Shown here: positions 1 through 7,431 of the stretch, one piece after another | Layout: each line of letters begins with the position of its first letter | Numbering within the stretch: the stretch's first letter is position 1 | DNA from: Syntrophomonadaceae bacterium | GTDB lineage: Bacteria > Bacillota > Dethiobacteria > PWVN01 | NCBI GenBank assembly: GCA_003561835.1 | Contig: PWVN01000206.1 | Span: 1 to 25,734 of the forward strand | Reading direction: 5' to 3' | DNA: 25,734 nt | The notes under the pieces: model-generated | Database searches by the model: none | What the model was told of the DNA's origin: nothing | Seen by the model: the letters and a program-made list of their open reading frames with translations, nothing else | Translations under genes and position numbers: made by a program

Positions 1-1347
1 CTTCAGCCTATCCCGGATAGCATCGGCTTCCTGCCAGTTCTTTTCCTGCCGGGCCCTTTGGCGCCGCTCTATCAGGGCTTCCACTTCTTCTTCCAGGGTT
101 GTTTCCCGTTCCTTTTGAAAGATGAACCCGAAAATTCCATCCACCTCCCGGTAAAACTCCACAGTTTCCCTCAAGGAGGCAAGGCTGATTTCCTCCGCCC
201 GGGCCATGTAGGTATTGACCTCCCGGGCCAGGTCAAAAAGGGCGGCGATGGCATCGGCGCTATTGAAATCATCATCCATGGCCGAGGTGAAGGCCGCCCG
301 GGCCTTTTGGACCTGCCGGCCCAGGGTATCCCCCTCCTGGCTGCCAACCCCCTTGTCCAGCAGGTCCTGGACGTTGGACACCATGGTCCGCAGGCGCCGC
401 AGGCCGCCTTCCGCCTGGGTTAGGAGCTGGTCGCTGAAATTGATGGGGCTCCGGTAGTGGGCCGAAAGCATGAAGAACCGAATCACCTGGGGATCTACCC
501 TTTTGCGCATCTCCCGGATGGTCAGGACATTCCCCAGGGATTTGGACATCTTTTCCTGGTTAATATTCAGGTAACCGGCGTGCAGCCAGTAGCGGGCAAA
601 GGGTTTCCCCGTCAAGCCCTCGCTCTGGGCCACCTCGTTCTCGTGGTGGGGGAAGATCAGGTCCGGTCCGCCGGCATGGATATCGATGGTCTCCCCCAGG
701 TACTCCATGGCCATGACGGAGCACTCGATGTGCCAGCCGGGCCGGCCCATCCCCCAGGGGCTCTCCCAGGCCGGCTCCCCCGGTTTCTGCCGCTTCCACA
801 GGGCAAAATCACCGGGATACCGCTTCCCTTCTTCCACCTCCACCCGGGCTCCCGAGACCAGTTCTTCCAGGGGTTGCCCCGAGAGCCTGCCGTAGCCGGG
901 AAAGCTCTCCACGCTGAAATAGACGTCCCCCCGGTGTTCGTAGGCCAGTCCTTTTTCCATGAGCTTTTGGATGTGGGCGATCATCCCCGGAATAAATTCG
1001 GTGGCCCTGGGATGGTGGTCCGCCGGGCGCACACCCAGGGCCCCTGCATCGGCAAAGTAAGCCTGAATCATCTCCTCCGCCAGTTCCTCCAGGGTGATGC
1101 CCCGTTCCGCCGCCCGCTTGATCATCTTATCCTCAATATCGGTAAAGTTCTGGACAAAGGTGACTTCATACCCCCGGTAGGCCAGGTAGCGGCGGATCAC
1201 ATCAAAGACGATAAAAACCCGGGCATTGCCGATGTGGAAATAATCATAGACGGTGGGGCCGCAGGAATAAATCCCAACCCGGCCCTCCCGGACGGGTTTT
1301 AAGGTTTCCTTCTCCCGGGTTATAGTGTTATAGAGCTTTACGGCCAC
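1..1347 (-). CDS. cysS: Cysteinyl-tRNA synthetase, C-terminus cut by window edge
   Basis: Cytoplasmic class I aminoacyl-tRNA synthetase that charges tRNA-Cys with cysteine. I translated this frame by hand: 449 codons are visible and the frame is still open at base 1, so some tens of residues of the C-terminus lie outside. The signature HIGN is at residues 38-41, preceded by the zinc/substrate motif SCGPTVYDYF. The KMSKS loop is at 266-270 (KMSKSLGN). A WHIECS segment and a FPHHENE segment carry the other expected zinc ligands. The start is a GTG at 1345-1347 behind an AGGAGG-rich site. It lies inside the end of cysE with a 20-nt overlap, so translation is probably coupled. With cysE it sits under the Cys T-box leader at 2054-2302. 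Identification is firm. Confidence 0.96.
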   Translation of the reverse strand, partial: MAVKLYNTITREKETLKPVREGRVGIYSCGPTVYDYFHIGNARVFIVFDVIRRYLAYRGYEVTFVQNFTDIEDKMIKRAAERGITLEELAEEMIQAYFADAGALGVRPADHHPRATEFIPGMIAHIQKLMEKGLAYEHRGDVYFSVESFPGYGRLSGQPLEELVSGARVEVEEGKRYPGDFALWKRQKPGEPAWESPWGMGRPGWHIECSVMAMEYLGETIDIHAGGPDLIFPHHENEVAQSEGLTGKPFARYWLHAGYLNINQEKMSKSLGNVLTIREMRKRVDPQVIRFFMLSAHYRSPINFSDQLLTQAEGGLRRLRTMVSNVQDLLDKGVGSQEGDTLGRQVQKARAAFTSAMDDDFNSADAIAALFDLAREVNTYMARAEEISLASLRETVEFYREVDGIFGFIFQKERETTLEEEVEALIERRQRARQEKNWQEADAIRDRLK

Positions 1348-2005
1348 GTCGCCCCTCCTCCTTCCTGTTGCCGGCTTCACAGGTTTCCAGGCGGCAGCGC
1401 AGGTCATCCACCTGCCGCTGCAGGCAGTCCAGCATCTCCGCCACCGGGTCCGGCATGTCCTGATGATTTAAATTGACGGCGGGGACCCGCTGCCCCCGGT
1501 AAATGACCACCCTTCCGGGAATCCCCACCACCGTGGTATTGGCGGGGACATCGTTGAGGACCACGGCCCCCGCCCCCACCCGGACGTTGTCGCCAATGGT
1601 GACGGGGCCCAGGATCTTGGCCCCGGAACCTACCACCACTTTGTTCCCCAGGGTGGGGTGCCGCTTTCCCTTCTCCTTGCCCGTGCCCCCCACCGTAACC
1701 CCCTGGTACAGGGTAACATCCTTCCCGATCTCCGCCGTCTCCCCGATGACCACTCCCATGCCGTGGTCGATAAAGAACCCTTCCCCTATTGTGGCACCGG
1801 GGTGGATTTCTATCCCCGTGATAAAGCGGGAAAACTGGGATATGAGCCGGGGAAGCAAAACCAGGCGGCGGCGGGCAAAAAAGTGGGCCAAGCGGTGCAA
1901 AATCAAGGCATGGAACCCCGGGTAGCAGGTAACCACCTCCAGGACACTTTTGGCCGCCGGGTCCCGCTCCATTACCGACTGGATGTCTTTTTTCAACCAG
2001 CGCAT
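1328..2005 (-). CDS. cysE: Serine O-acetyltransferase
   Basis: Transfers acetyl from acetyl-CoA to L-serine, the first step of cysteine synthesis in the cytoplasm. The 225-residue protein has an N-terminal helical part followed by the left-handed beta-helix hexapeptide repeats typical of CysE (segments HPGATIGEGFFIDHGMGVVI, IGETAEIG and GAKILGPVTIGDNVRVGAGA). The active-site His of the IDHG segment is present. It is the short type found in Firmicutes. I chose the ATG at 2003-2005 because AGGAGG lies 7 nt upstream; an in-frame ATG at 2036-2038 has no comparable site. It is the first gene after the Cys T-box and overlaps cysS by 20 nt. Supply of cysteine and charging of tRNA-Cys are therefore controlled together, as in Bacillus subtilis cysES. 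Confidence 0.95.
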   Translation of the reverse strand: MRWLKKDIQSVMERDPAAKSVLEVVTCYPGFHALILHRLAHFFARRRLVLLPRLISQFSRFITGIEIHPGATIGEGFFIDHGMGVVIGETAEIGKDVTLYQGVTVGGTGKEKGKRHPTLGNKVVVGSGAKILGPVTIGDNVRVGAGAVVLNDVPANTTVVGIPGRVVIYRGQRVPAVNLNHQDMPDPVAEMLDCLQRQVDDLRCRLETCEAGNRKEEGRRGRKAL

Positions 2006-2053
2006 GTCTTCTCCTCCTGGGGCCTTTTGCCCCTCCACATTATTTCAAATAAG

Positions 2054-2077
2054 AAAACCGCCTCCGGATAGAGACGG
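2054..2077 (-). terminator. T-box-controlled intrinsic terminator
   Basis: On the minus strand the stem CCGTCTC / GAGGCGG (2071-2077 with 2058-2064, one G-U pair, 6-nt loop) is followed by TTTTCTTATTT. It lies immediately after the T-box core and would be the off state of the Cys riboswitch ahead of cysE. Confidence 0.85.
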
Positions 2078-2302
2078 CCATAACCGCGGTTCCACTCTAA
2101 TTGGCAACAAGTGCCCTCCTTCTTCCCGTAACGGCGGGCCGCCGGGTACCGCTACTGGGGCTTCGCCCGTTCCCGGTACCTGTTCCGGGGTGCACTTCCG
2201 TCCCTTCCTGCCGGGGGCCCTTTCCAGCTCAGCAGGGGCCCCTCTCTGGCGGCGGTGTAGAAACCTACTCTCCCCATCATCACAGTTGGTATATAAAAAT
2301 AC
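2054..2302 (-). ncRNA. T-box riboswitch leader, Cys-specific
   Basis: This minus-strand leader carries the hallmarks of a T-box. There is a GGGGAGAGTA stretch (AGTA at 2266-2269) for the specifier-loop 5' side and an AGAGAG distal loop near 2245. A specifier codon UGC (Cys) at 2192-2194 sits in the context GAAGUGCACC. The T-box core AGUGGAACCGCGG is at 2084-2096, followed by a terminator. The bulge UGGA (2091-2094) would pair with UCCA at a tRNA 3' end, which fits the U discriminator base of tRNA-Cys. Uncharged tRNA-Cys should stabilise the antiterminator and allow cysE-cysS expression. The leader fills the 329-base gap between gltX and cysE. The helical fold was read by eye and not computed. 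Confidence 0.93.
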
Positions 2303-2308
2303 AGTACC

Positions 2309-2338
2309 ATTATATCCAAGGGCATGCGGTTTTGTCAA
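2309..2338 (-). promoter_or_regulatory. Sigma-A promoter of the T-box/cysE-cysS transcript
   Basis: A perfect -35 TTGACA (2333-2338) and a perfect -10 TATAAT (2309-2314) are separated by 18 nt, which puts the start site near 2301-2303. The TGA stop codon of gltX (2335-2337) is part of the -35 hexamer, so the promoter abuts and overlaps the end of gltX. cysES can thus be transcribed independently of the upstream ispDF-gltX unit. Confidence 0.9.
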
Positions 2339-3840
2339 CGACTACCGGGCCCCTTTTCAGGCTTACCCTTCCCCGCTCCTTCCCCCTCTGCCCACTTCAG
2401 GCTGTGGGCGATGCGTTCCTTAACTCCCGCCCTGCCCAGGAGGCGCATCATGGTGGGGAGCTCCGGCCCCCACAGCTGCCCCGATACGGCGGCCCTGACG
2501 GGCATGAAGAGGGGTTTCCCTTTGACCTTCAGGTCCTTTCCCAGGGCCTTCAGGGCATCCTTGATGGCCCCTTCCTCCCAGGGTTCCACCGCCTCCACCC
2601 GGTTCAGCAACTCCTGCAGCACCTGCCGGCCCTCCCGCAGCACAGCGATGGTCTCCGCGTTCTCCGGGTCCTTTACCCTCCCGAAGTAGACGCCGGCCTG
2701 CCTGGAAATCTGGGACAGATACTCCACCTTGCTCTGGACAGAAACCAGAGCCGCCGCCAGCCATTCCTCCCGCCCCGGCGAGAGCTCCCCGGCCGCAAGG
2801 CCCGCCTCCCGCAGGTGGGGCAGGGACAGCCTGACCAGCTCCTGGGGGGGGAGCTTCCGCAGGTAATTGGCGTTCATCCAGTTCAGCTTTTCGATGTTGA
2901 AAACGGCCGGGCTCTTGGTCACCCTCTCCAGGCTGAAGGCCCGGACCAGCTCCTCCAGCGTGAAAAACTCCTCCTCGTCCTCGGGGGACCAGCCCAGGAG
3001 GGCCAGGAAATTCACCAGGGCTTCCGGCAGGTAACCCAACCGGCGGTACTGAACAATGGAGGTGGCCCCATGCCGCTTGCTCATCTTGGCGCGGTCCTCC
3101 CCCAAGATCAGGGATATGTGGGCAAACTCCGGCAGCTCGGCCTCCAGGGCCTCGTAAATCAAAGCCTGGCGGGGGGTGTTGGAAAGGTGTTCCTCCGCCC
3201 GGATCACATGGGTGATGCCCATCTCCAGATCGTCGACCACCACGGCAAAGTTGTAGGTGGGAAGCCCGTCGGATTTGATGATGATGAAATCGCCGATGCC
3301 GTCGGTTTTAAAGGCCACCTCGCCCCGGACCAGGTCGTGGATGACCACCTGCCGGCCGCCGGGAACCCGGAAGCGGACGGCGGCCTTCTCCCCCCGGGCC
3401 AGCCGCCCCTTTACCACCTCTTCCGTCAGGGTGAGGCAGGGCCCCTGATGGCGGGGCGTTTCCCCCTTCCTCAGCATCTCCTGCCTCTCGGCTTCCAGTT
3501 CTTCGGGGCTGCAGAAGCAGTGATAGGCTCTACCCTCCCGGAGGAGCCGCTCCACGTAGGGACCGTAAATATGCAGCCGCTCCCCCTGGCGGTAGGGGCC
3601 CCCGGGGCCTCCCGGGCCCACCCCCTCATCCCAGTTGAGGCCCAGCCACCTCAGGCTCTCCACGATCTCCTCCTCCGATTCCCGGGAAGAACGCTCCGTA
3701 TCCGTATCCTCTACCCGAAGGACCATCTTCCCCCCCCTGCCCCGGGCGTAGAGCCAGTTGAAAAGGGCGGACCTGGCGCCGCCGATATGCAGGGGTCCCG
3801 TGGGGCTGGGGGCGAACCTGACCCTGATTTCTCTCTCCAT
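2335..3840 (-). CDS. gltX: Glutamyl-tRNA synthetase
   Basis: Class I synthetase that attaches glutamate to tRNA-Glu (and to tRNA-Gln where the organism uses the amidotransferase route). It has 501 residues, normal for the family. The HIGH motif is HIGG at residues 18-21 within FAPSPTGPLHIGGARS, and the KMSKS loop is KMSKR at 252-256. The VEDTD segment after the first motif is typical of GluRS. The C-terminal third is the helical anticodon-binding region. The ATG at 3838-3840 has GGAGG 9 nt upstream. It follows ispF at 63 nt in the same direction, in the conserved Firmicute order ispD-ispF-gltX-cysE-cysS. Whether it also charges tRNA-Gln cannot be told from this window. Confidence 0.97.
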   Translation of the reverse strand: MEREIRVRFAPSPTGPLHIGGARSALFNWLYARGRGGKMVLRVEDTDTERSSRESEEEIVESLRWLGLNWDEGVGPGGPGGPYRQGERLHIYGPYVERLLREGRAYHCFCSPEELEAERQEMLRKGETPRHQGPCLTLTEEVVKGRLARGEKAAVRFRVPGGRQVVIHDLVRGEVAFKTDGIGDFIIIKSDGLPTYNFAVVVDDLEMGITHVIRAEEHLSNTPRQALIYEALEAELPEFAHISLILGEDRAKMSKRHGATSIVQYRRLGYLPEALVNFLALLGWSPEDEEEFFTLEELVRAFSLERVTKSPAVFNIEKLNWMNANYLRKLPPQELVRLSLPHLREAGLAAGELSPGREEWLAAALVSVQSKVEYLSQISRQAGVYFGRVKDPENAETIAVLREGRQVLQELLNRVEAVEPWEEGAIKDALKALGKDLKVKGKPLFMPVRAAVSGQLWGPELPTMMRLLGRAGVKERIAHSLKWAEGEGAGKGKPEKGPGSR

Positions 3841-3903
3841 TACAAAACACCTCCGTTGATCTTGACGGCCGATAAACCCCGGGCTGCGGACATCCCGCCC
3901 GCT

Positions 3904-4383
3904 TCAAACTCTGAAAATTTCCAGAAGGGCCACCGCTGCCGCGGAGATCCCTTCCTCCCGGCCGGTAAAGCCCATTCCCTCGGTGGTGGTGGCTTTGACG
4001 TTTACGCATCCCGGGGGCATATCCAGGGCCCGGGCCACGGCCTCCTCCATGGCCGGGATATAGGGGGATACCCGGGGCTTCTGGGCGATGATGACGCTAT
4101 CCAGGTTCACCGGGGCGAAACCCCTTTCCCGGAGAAGTTCCTTAACCCGGCCGAGAAGCACCAGGCTGGAAATACCCCGGTAGGCGGGGTCCGTATCGGG
4201 AAAGTGCCGCCCGATATCCCCCAGGCCCGCCCCGCCCAGCAGGGCGTCCATGATGGCATGAATCAGAACATCGGCGTCGGAATGACCCTCAAGCCCCCTG
4301 GGGCAAGGGATGTCCACCCCGCCCAGAACCAGAGGCCGCCCCCCGGCAAACCGGTGGGCGTCAAACCCCAAACCTATCCGCAT
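3904..4383 (-). CDS. ispF: 2-C-methyl-D-erythritol 2,4-cyclodiphosphate synthase
   Basis: Fifth step of the MEP isoprenoid pathway: cyclises CDP-methylerythritol 2-phosphate to MEcPP with release of CMP. It has 159 residues, the usual size. The N-terminus RIGLGFDAHRF gives metal ligands D8 and H10, and H42 lies in the HAIMDALLG segment. The GHSDADV motif and the C-terminal VKATTTEGMGFTGREEGI motif are both intact. I chose the ATG at 4381-4383 because GGAGG lies just upstream and the protein aligns from its first residue; in-frame upstream codons lie inside ispD. It overlaps the end of ispD by 23 nt, consistent with coupled translation. Confidence 0.96.
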   Translation of the reverse strand: MRIGLGFDAHRFAGGRPLVLGGVDIPCPRGLEGHSDADVLIHAIMDALLGGAGLGDIGRHFPDTDPAYRGISSLVLLGRVKELLRERGFAPVNLDSVIIAQKPRVSPYIPAMEEAVARALDMPPGCVNVKATTTEGMGFTGREEGISAAAVALLEIFRV

Positions 4384-5089
4384 CTTCCCGCCTCCTCTCC
4401 AGTAATACAGCCCGGGCCCAGAGCAGATCCTCGGGGGTGGTGACCTTGATGTTGGCAAAGCTGCCGGGCACCGTCATGACCCGCACCCCGTATCTCTCCA
4501 CCAGGGCCGTCTCGTCGGTGGCCCGGCAGCCCTCCTGCCGGGATTTCTCCAGGGCTTCCCGGAGGATGTCCCCCCTGAAGATCTGGGGGGTCTGGACGGC
4601 CACGTACTTCTCCCGGGCCGGCGTGGACACGCCGAAGCCCCGGGGGTCGATTTCCTTGATGGTGTCCTTCAAAGGCACGCAGGCCACCGCTGCCCCCGTC
4701 TTCCGGGAGGCTTCGAGGACAGCCTCCACCAGGGAGGCCGTCACCAGGGGCCTGGCCCCGTCATGAACACATATGTAGCCGATGTCCGGGGGTAGGGCAG
4801 AGACCCCGTTGTAGACGGAGTCCTGTCGTTCCAGGCCCCCCGGGATCACCTTGAGCCCCTCCCGGCCCACCGCCGGCAGGAAAGGCAGAACCTCCCGGCG
4901 AAACAGGTCTTCCTCTCCGGCCCCCACCACCACCACCAGCCGGCGGGGTTTAAGCCTCAGAAAGGGTTCCAGGGTATACGCCAGAAGGGGGCGCCCTTCA
5001 AGCTTGAGATACTGCTTGCTCAAGGGTGCCCCCATCCTCTTTCCTTTGCCCGCGGCGGGGATAACCACTCCCATATCCGGTACAGGCAC
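4361..5089 (-). CDS. ispD: 2-C-methyl-D-erythritol 4-phosphate cytidylyltransferase
   Basis: Third step of the MEP pathway: forms CDP-methylerythritol from MEP and CTP. The 242-residue protein has the nucleotidyltransferase signature PAAGKGKRMG (residues 11-20) with a following conserved Lys, then VHDGARP, a KDTIK segment and a TDETALVE segment, all typical of IspD. The start is probably the GTG at 5087-5089, which directly abuts the stop codon of the PIN/TRAM gene and has a GGGGTGAAG stretch upstream. An ATG five codons later (5072-5074) lacks a ribosome site. Downstream it overlaps ispF. Confidence 0.95.
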   Translation of the reverse strand: MPVPDMGVVIPAAGKGKRMGAPLSKQYLKLEGRPLLAYTLEPFLRLKPRRLVVVVGAGEEDLFRREVLPFLPAVGREGLKVIPGGLERQDSVYNGVSALPPDIGYICVHDGARPLVTASLVEAVLEASRKTGAAVACVPLKDTIKEIDPRGFGVSTPAREKYVAVQTPQIFRGDILREALEKSRQEGCRATDETALVERYGVRVMTVPGSFANIKVTTPEDLLWARAVLLERRREDADRFGV

Positions 5090-6190
5090 CTACTTCACCC
5101 CGCTGTACGCTTTCTCCATGCTTATCTTGGGCTTGGCGAAAATCATCCTGCCGGCAGCAGTCTGCAGGACGCTGGTGACCACCACATCCAGCTTGTCGCC
5201 GATGAACCTGCGGCCGTTCTCCACCACGATCATGGTGCCGTCGTCCAGGTAGGCCACCCCCTGGCCTGCTTCCTTGCCGTCCTTGATAACCTGGACCACC
5301 ATCTCCTCGCCGGGCAGCACCACCGGCTTTACGGCGTTGGCCAGTTCGTTGATGTTCAGGACCGGAACTCCCTGGAGCTCGCACACCTTGTTCAGGTTGT
5401 AATCGTTGGTGACGATCTTGCCCTTGAGCTTCTTGGTGAGGCGGACGAGTTTGCTGTCCACCTCCGCCAGGTCCTCGAAGTCCTCTTCCCAGATCTGCAC
5501 GGGGACTTTCAAGTCCTTTTGCATCTTGTTGAGGATATCCAACCCCCGCCGGCCCCGGTTCCGCTTCAGGAGGTCCGAGGAATCGGCAATATGCCTGAGT
5601 TCCTCCAGGACAAAGCCGGGAATGACCATGACACCCTCCACAAAGCCCGTGGTGCAGATGTCCATGATGCGTCCGTCGATGATGACGCTGGTATCCAGGA
5701 TCTTCAAAAGCCTGGCCTGCCTCTCCAGGGCTTTGCCGCTCTTGAAGACATTGGTGAAAAAGGCCAGCTCTTCTTTCCGGCTGTTGACCACCGTAAACCC
5801 CAGGTAGGCCAGGACCAGCATGACCCCGGGGGAAAGGTAGTTTCCCACCAGGGGGATGCGGTACAGGGCAAAGCTCACCGGTGAGGCGATCAAAAGGCCC
5901 AGCAGGACTCCAAGAAAACCCAGAGCGATATCCTGGGTGGGAATGTCAGTCATCTTTGACTCGACCCATCGGGTAAACCTGACAATTCTATTAATTACCC
6001 AGGGGGTAAAAAAATAAAAGATGAGTCCAAAAGCAGAACCGCTCGTAATGGAGGCCGCGATGGTGGTTTCCGGCGTCGGGGGGATGTTGGCCATGGCCAT
6101 GACATGGGTTACGAACTCGGTAGCAGCAACCTGGTACCCGATCGCAAAACCGATCAGGGTGGAAACGATACGGATAATATTCTTTAACAT
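5090..6190 (-). CDS. Membrane-anchored PIN/TRAM domain protein (YacL type)
   Basis: It has 366 residues from the ATG at 6188-6190, which has GGAGG 10 nt upstream. The first about 135 residues contain four hydrophobic segments (roughly 4-22, 43-65, 89-111 and 116-136), so the protein is probably anchored in the membrane. A PIN nuclease-like domain begins at LDTSVIIDGR (D166 and D172 are candidate metal ligands). A TRAM RNA-binding domain occupies about the last 80 residues (VVLPGEEMVVQVIKDGKEAGQG onward). This is the architecture of B. subtilis YacL, which sits at the same place beside ispD. Its cellular substrate is not known; an RNase role is inferred from the PIN and TRAM domains. Confidence 0.92.
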   Translation of the reverse strand: MLKNIIRIVSTLIGFAIGYQVAATEFVTHVMAMANIPPTPETTIAASITSGSAFGLIFYFFTPWVINRIVRFTRWVESKMTDIPTQDIALGFLGVLLGLLIASPVSFALYRIPLVGNYLSPGVMLVLAYLGFTVVNSRKEELAFFTNVFKSGKALERQARLLKILDTSVIIDGRIMDICTTGFVEGVMVIPGFVLEELRHIADSSDLLKRNRGRRGLDILNKMQKDLKVPVQIWEEDFEDLAEVDSKLVRLTKKLKGKIVTNDYNLNKVCELQGVPVLNINELANAVKPVVLPGEEMVVQVIKDGKEAGQGVAYLDDGTMIVVENGRRFIGDKLDVVVTSVLQTAAGRMIFAKPKISMEKAYSGVK

Positions 6191-6215
6191 TCTCTTCTCA
6201 CCTCCCTTCGCCTCC

Positions 6216-6245
6216 ATTATAACGTATATTTTTGTCCACATTCAA
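6216..6245 (-). promoter_or_regulatory. Promoter of the PIN/TRAM-ispD-ispF-gltX operon
   Basis: -10 TATAAT (6216-6221) and -35 TTGAAT (6240-6245) are separated by 18 nt on the minus strand. They lie between the carD terminator and the PIN/TRAM ribosome site. The -10 is perfect; the -35 matches four of six consensus positions. Confidence 0.75.
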
Positions 6246-6277
6246 GGCAGAATATGTGTCTTTGCAAAAATTGTTCC

Positions 6278-6302
6278 AAAAAAGAAAACGCCCCTAAGGG
6301 CG
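6278..6302 (-). terminator. Intrinsic terminator of carD
   Basis: On the minus strand a 5-bp stem CGCCC / GGGCG (6298-6302 with 6289-6293, 4-nt loop) is followed by TTTTCTTTTTT. The last codons and the TAG stop of carD (6294-6296) lie inside the hairpin. Confidence 0.8.
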
Positions 6303-6779
6303 GTTGTTGATCATATCCTGGAGCATGCCCTCGATCTCATCCACCTGAACCCCCCGGGCCAGCACCAATTCGCTGACCAGGATTTGCTTGGCACATTCCA
6401 GCATCTTTCGCTCACCCGTGGACAGGCCCTTGTCCCGTTCCCGCACCATAAGGTTGCGGACCACTTCCGCCACCTCGTAGATATTGCCGCTTTTTATCTT
6501 TTCCATGTTGGCCCGGTAGCGCCGGTTCCAGTTGGTCGACATGGCGGAATGCTTCTCCCGCAGAACGGAGAAGACCTGCAGCACCCCGGCTTCGTCGATG
6601 ATCCCCCTCAGGCCCACCCGGGTAACCTTGTCCAGGGGGATCATAACCTTCATATCCCCGATGGGGATGTTCATAACATAGTATTTTTTGGTGTCCCCGA
6701 GAATTTCTTTTTCTTCGATGGCTTCGATGACGCCTGCCCCGTGCATGGGGTAAACGACCTTGTCTCCTATGCTGAACAT
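6294..6779 (-). CDS. CarD-family transcriptional regulator
   Basis: It has 161 residues. The N-terminal part (MFSIGDKVVYPMHGAGVIEAIEEKEILG) is the Tudor-like RNA-polymerase interaction domain of the CarD/CdnL/TRCF family. The C-terminal part is helical and includes NWNRRYRANMEKIKSG. Characterised members bind the RNA polymerase beta subunit and stabilise the open complex at promoters. The ATG at 6777-6779 has GGGAGG 8 nt upstream; in-frame ATGs further upstream (6819-6821) lie at the predicted transcription start. The gene has its own promoter and terminator. CarD genes next to YacL and ispD are common in Firmicutes. Confidence 0.93.
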   Translation of the reverse strand: MFSIGDKVVYPMHGAGVIEAIEEKEILGDTKKYYVMNIPIGDMKVMIPLDKVTRVGLRGIIDEAGVLQVFSVLREKHSAMSTNWNRRYRANMEKIKSGNIYEVAEVVRNLMVRERDKGLSTGERKMLECAKQILVSELVLARGVQVDEIEGMLQDMINNRP

Positions 6780-6811
6780 GGCCAAAACCTCCCTCAGATG
6801 CATACATTTAT

Positions 6812-6840
6812 ATCGTACCATAGAGGGGAATCTTTGTCAA
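6812..6840 (-). promoter_or_regulatory. Promoter of carD
   Basis: -35 TTGACA (6835-6840) and -10 TACGAT (6812-6817) are separated by 17 nt on the minus strand, about 33 nt ahead of the carD start codon. The -35 is perfect; the -10 matches four of six positions. Confidence 0.75.
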
Positions 6841-6890
6841 ATGAAATAATTATCTTAACACACTCAGGGCGGCATGTCAACGGCTTTGGC

Positions 6891-6924
6891 AAAAAAAAAT
6901 ACCGGGTTTTTTCTCCGGTTTTTT
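6891..6924. terminator. Bidirectional terminator-like hairpin
   Basis: A short stem ACCGG (6901-6905) / CCGGT (6915-6919) with a 9-nt loop is flanked by nine A (6891-6899) on one side and six T (6919-6924) on the other. It could terminate in either direction. On the minus strand it would stop transcripts coming from radA-disA; on the plus strand it would insulate the promoter at 6958-6987. The stem is only 5 bp. Confidence 0.5.
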
Positions 6925-6957
6925 GCTCCTCCCTGCCGGCTCCGGTCCAGGGGGCCG

Positions 6958-6987
6958 TTGACAAAGCCAACTTTATAAACGTATAAT
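6958..6987 (+). promoter_or_regulatory. Sigma-A promoter of the lone plus-strand gene
   Basis: A perfect -35 TTGACA (6958-6963) and a perfect -10 TATAAT (6982-6987) are separated by 18 nt, 40 nt ahead of the start codon at 7028. This matches the promoter of the T-box transcript in quality and predicts strong expression. Confidence 0.88.
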
Positions 6988-7027
6988 ATTGGTGGGAAGC
7001 AGGTAAATCATCACGAGGGGTGAAACC

Positions 7028-7423
7028 ATGAAGGATATACCCGCCAGCGAATTCCAAAAAAAGGTGACCGAGCTACTGGTCCGGCATAAGAGCGTCATAG
7101 ACACCCTCTCCAAACTGCAGGAATCCACCGCCAAAGTGAACCGCTCCGTGTGCAAGGCCGTTACCCTCTGCGGCTGCCTCTCCATCCAGGCCGCCAGGCA
7201 GTCCTACCCGACCGACGTATCCTGGAAGGAGTGCCAGGAGCTCATGAATACCCACCTGACGGGGGAACTCTGCGAAAACTGCCGGGAAATTGTCGAAGAA
7301 AAAATCGGCGACAACCTCTTTTACCTGGCCGCCCTGTGCAGCCTTTTGGATATGAATATGGAAGAGCTCTTCGGCAAAGAACTGGAACGCCTGAAAACCC
7401 TGGGCTACTTCCGCCTCTACTGA
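7028..7423 (+). CDS. Conserved cysteine-rich small protein, function unknown
   Basis: This 131-residue soluble protein is the only plus-strand gene in the window. Its ATG has a GAGGGG site 7 nt upstream and a consensus promoter. It contains seven cysteines: C42, C48 and C50 (LCGCLSI), C69, C82 and C85 (ELCENCREIVEEKIG), and C104. The CGC and CENC pairs could bind a metal, but no known metal-site family is recognised. The rest is predicted mostly helical, with no signal peptide or membrane segment. I recall similar proteins (CGC...GELCENCREVIEEEIG...LFYLAAL) in other Clostridia near radA/disA, but I cannot name the family securely. It ends 8 nt from the convergent disA remnant. Confidence 0.85.
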   Translation: MKDIPASEFQKKVTELLVRHKSVIDTLSKLQESTAKVNRSVCKAVTLCGCLSIQAARQSYPTDVSWKECQELMNTHLTGELCENCREIVEEKIGDNLFYLAALCSLLDMNMEELFGKELERLKTLGYFRLY

Positions 7424-7431
7424 GGCCTCTC

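Noticed and set aside
2101..4443. A 780-codon open frame on the plus strand across the T-box, gltX and ispF.
   Set aside because: It is antisense to well-recognised genes, is rich in Pro/Gly/His/Gln as expected from GC-rich mirror frames, and has no homology or ribosome site.
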